This document shows, one piece after another, positions 5,878 to 6,788 of a DNA stretch of 6,788 nt. The stretch covers positions 1 to 6,788 of the forward strand of contig JADGPB010000129.1 in NCBI GenBank assembly GCA_017882655.1. Direction: 5' to 3'. The DNA comes from Propionibacteriales bacterium (GTDB lineage: Bacteria; Actinomycetota; Actinomycetes; Propionibacteriales; Propionibacteriaceae). Made by a program: the position numbers and the translations under genes. The stretch's first letter is position 1. Every line of letters starts with the position of its first letter. Under the pieces are notes generated by a model. That model was not told the DNA's origin. It did not search any database and was given only the letters and a program-made list of their open reading frames with translations.

Positions 5878-6788
5878 ATGCGCCTCGTGTTCGCGGGAAC
5901 CCCTGCCACTGCACTGCCGAGCCTCGACGCGATCGCCGCGAGCAGCCATGACCTGGTCGCTGTGGTGACGCGTCCTGCTTCCGCGCAAGGGCGCAGCGCC
6001 CGTCTCGTACCGAGTCCTGTCGCGCAGTGGGCGGAGGAGCGCGGTGTCGAGGTACTGACGCCTGACCATCCGAAGGACCTTGCCTTTCGGGAGCGGCTCG
6101 CGGCCCTCGAGCCGGATTGTTGCCCGGTTGTCGCGTACGGCGCGCTCCTGCCGCGACGCACGCTGGACATCCCTGTGCACGGCTGGGTCAACCTTCACTT
6201 CTCGCTGCTCCCGGCCTACCGGGGGGCCGCCCCGGTACAGCGCGCGCTGATGGACGGCGTGACGACGACCGGTGCCACGACGTTCCAGATCGTGCGTGAG
6301 CTGGATGCCGGCCCGGTGTACGGGACCGTCGCGGAGCCCGTCGCACCGCTTGACACCGCCGGGGACCTGCTGGACCGGTTGGCCGTCAGCGGTGCGGGCC
6401 TGCTCGTCGAGACCCTCGACCGGATTGCATCGGGGGCAGAGCCGACGCCGCAACCCGATGAGGGAGTCACCTATGCGGCCAAGCTCGAGCTCGACGACGT
6501 CCGGGTCGACTGGACCCGTCCTGCCCGGGAGCTGGCTGATCTGGTGCGCGGGGCGAACCCCGAACCCGGAGCGTGGACGACCTTCGACGGGCAACGCTTC
6601 AGGGTGCTCCTGGCGGAACCGGCCGAGGAGTCGCTGACCGCGGGCACGATCGAGGCGCGTCGGCGCGAGCTGCTCGTCGGTACAGGTCGTGCGTCGTTGC
6701 GGCTGCTCACGGTGCAGCCGGTCGGCAAGAAGCCCATGCCCGGCGCGGACTGGGCCCGCGGCATCCGCCTCTCGGGCGGCGAGGCCTT
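5878..6788 (+). CDS. fmt: Methionyl-tRNA formyltransferase (3' end cut by window edge)
   Basis: Fmt transfers a formyl group from 10-formyltetrahydrofolate to Met-tRNA of the initiator type, producing the fMet-tRNA used to start translation. The frame is open from ATG 5878 to the window end (303 codons); family members are about 305-315 residues, so only a few residues are missing. Visible: the N-terminal Rossmann start MRLVFAGTPATALPSL at 1-16, PDCCPVVAYGALLP at 79-92, the catalytic segment NLHFSLLPAYRGAAPVQ at 105-121 with Asn105 and His107, and LDAGPVYG at 142-149 with catalytic Asp143. The C-terminal tRNA-binding domain begins around residue 205 and reaches the end pattern GKKPMPGADWARG. 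The tRNA-recognition loop after VVTRP reads ASAQGRSARL, less basic than the usual GRG-Lys/Arg-Lys/Arg form. An in-frame GTG at 5848 would add 10 residues, but it lies in the hairpin loop and the family N-terminus starts at the ATG. Confidence 0.96.
   Translation, partial: MRLVFAGTPATALPSLDAIAASSHDLVAVVTRPASAQGRSARLVPSPVAQWAEERGVEVLTPDHPKDLAFRERLAALEPDCCPVVAYGALLPRRTLDIPVHGWVNLHFSLLPAYRGAAPVQRALMDGVTTTGATTFQIVRELDAGPVYGTVAEPVAPLDTAGDLLDRLAVSGAGLLVETLDRIASGAEPTPQPDEGVTYAAKLELDDVRVDWTRPARELADLVRGANPEPGAWTTFDGQRFRVLLAEPAEESLTAGTIEARRRELLVGTGRASLRLLTVQPVGKKPMPGADWARGIRLSGGEA

Overview
The window is high-GC bacterial DNA carrying a conserved housekeeping block of the Actinobacteria (Actinomycetota): gmk - rpoZ - coaBC - metK - priA - [lysine-rich protein] - fmt, all on the + strand. 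The gene order, the short actinobacterial type of omega subunit, the degenerate PriA without helicase motifs, the frequent GTG/TTG starts and the TANNNT-type -10 boxes all fit this phylum. The proteins look to me like the Propionibacteriales (for example Nocardioidaceae), but that is an impression and was not tested.

Positions 1-5275 form a tightly packed, probably single transcription unit. gmk (5' end outside the window) overlaps rpoZ by one base. rpoZ is 11 bases from coaBC, coaBC is 9 bases from metK, and metK is 3 bases from priA. None of these gaps has room for a promoter. The genes supply GDP synthesis, an RNA polymerase subunit, coenzyme A synthesis, S-adenosylmethionine synthesis and replication restart: linked by growth rather than by one pathway. 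All four internal starts are non-ATG (GTG, GTG, GTG, TTG).

A perfect 9-bp inverted repeat overlaps the priA stop codon and probably ends this unit. It is followed by a putative -10 box, a good ribosome binding site and an ATG-started 158-residue protein (5363-5839). That protein has an alanine/lysine repeat tail and a short C-terminal segment resembling a Rho-N/SAP-like helical module. A second hairpin lies just behind it. Then comes fmt (5878 to the window edge, only a few residues short of complete), which has no Shine-Dalgarno sequence and a -10-like box 7 bases before its ATG, so it may be read from a leaderless mRNA.

I see no mobile element, CRISPR array, tRNA, rRNA or riboswitch, and no non-coding stretch longer than about 90 bases. 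No new multi-gene system is apparent. The item most worth a second look is the lysine-rich protein, which sits in its own apparent transcription unit between priA and fmt.
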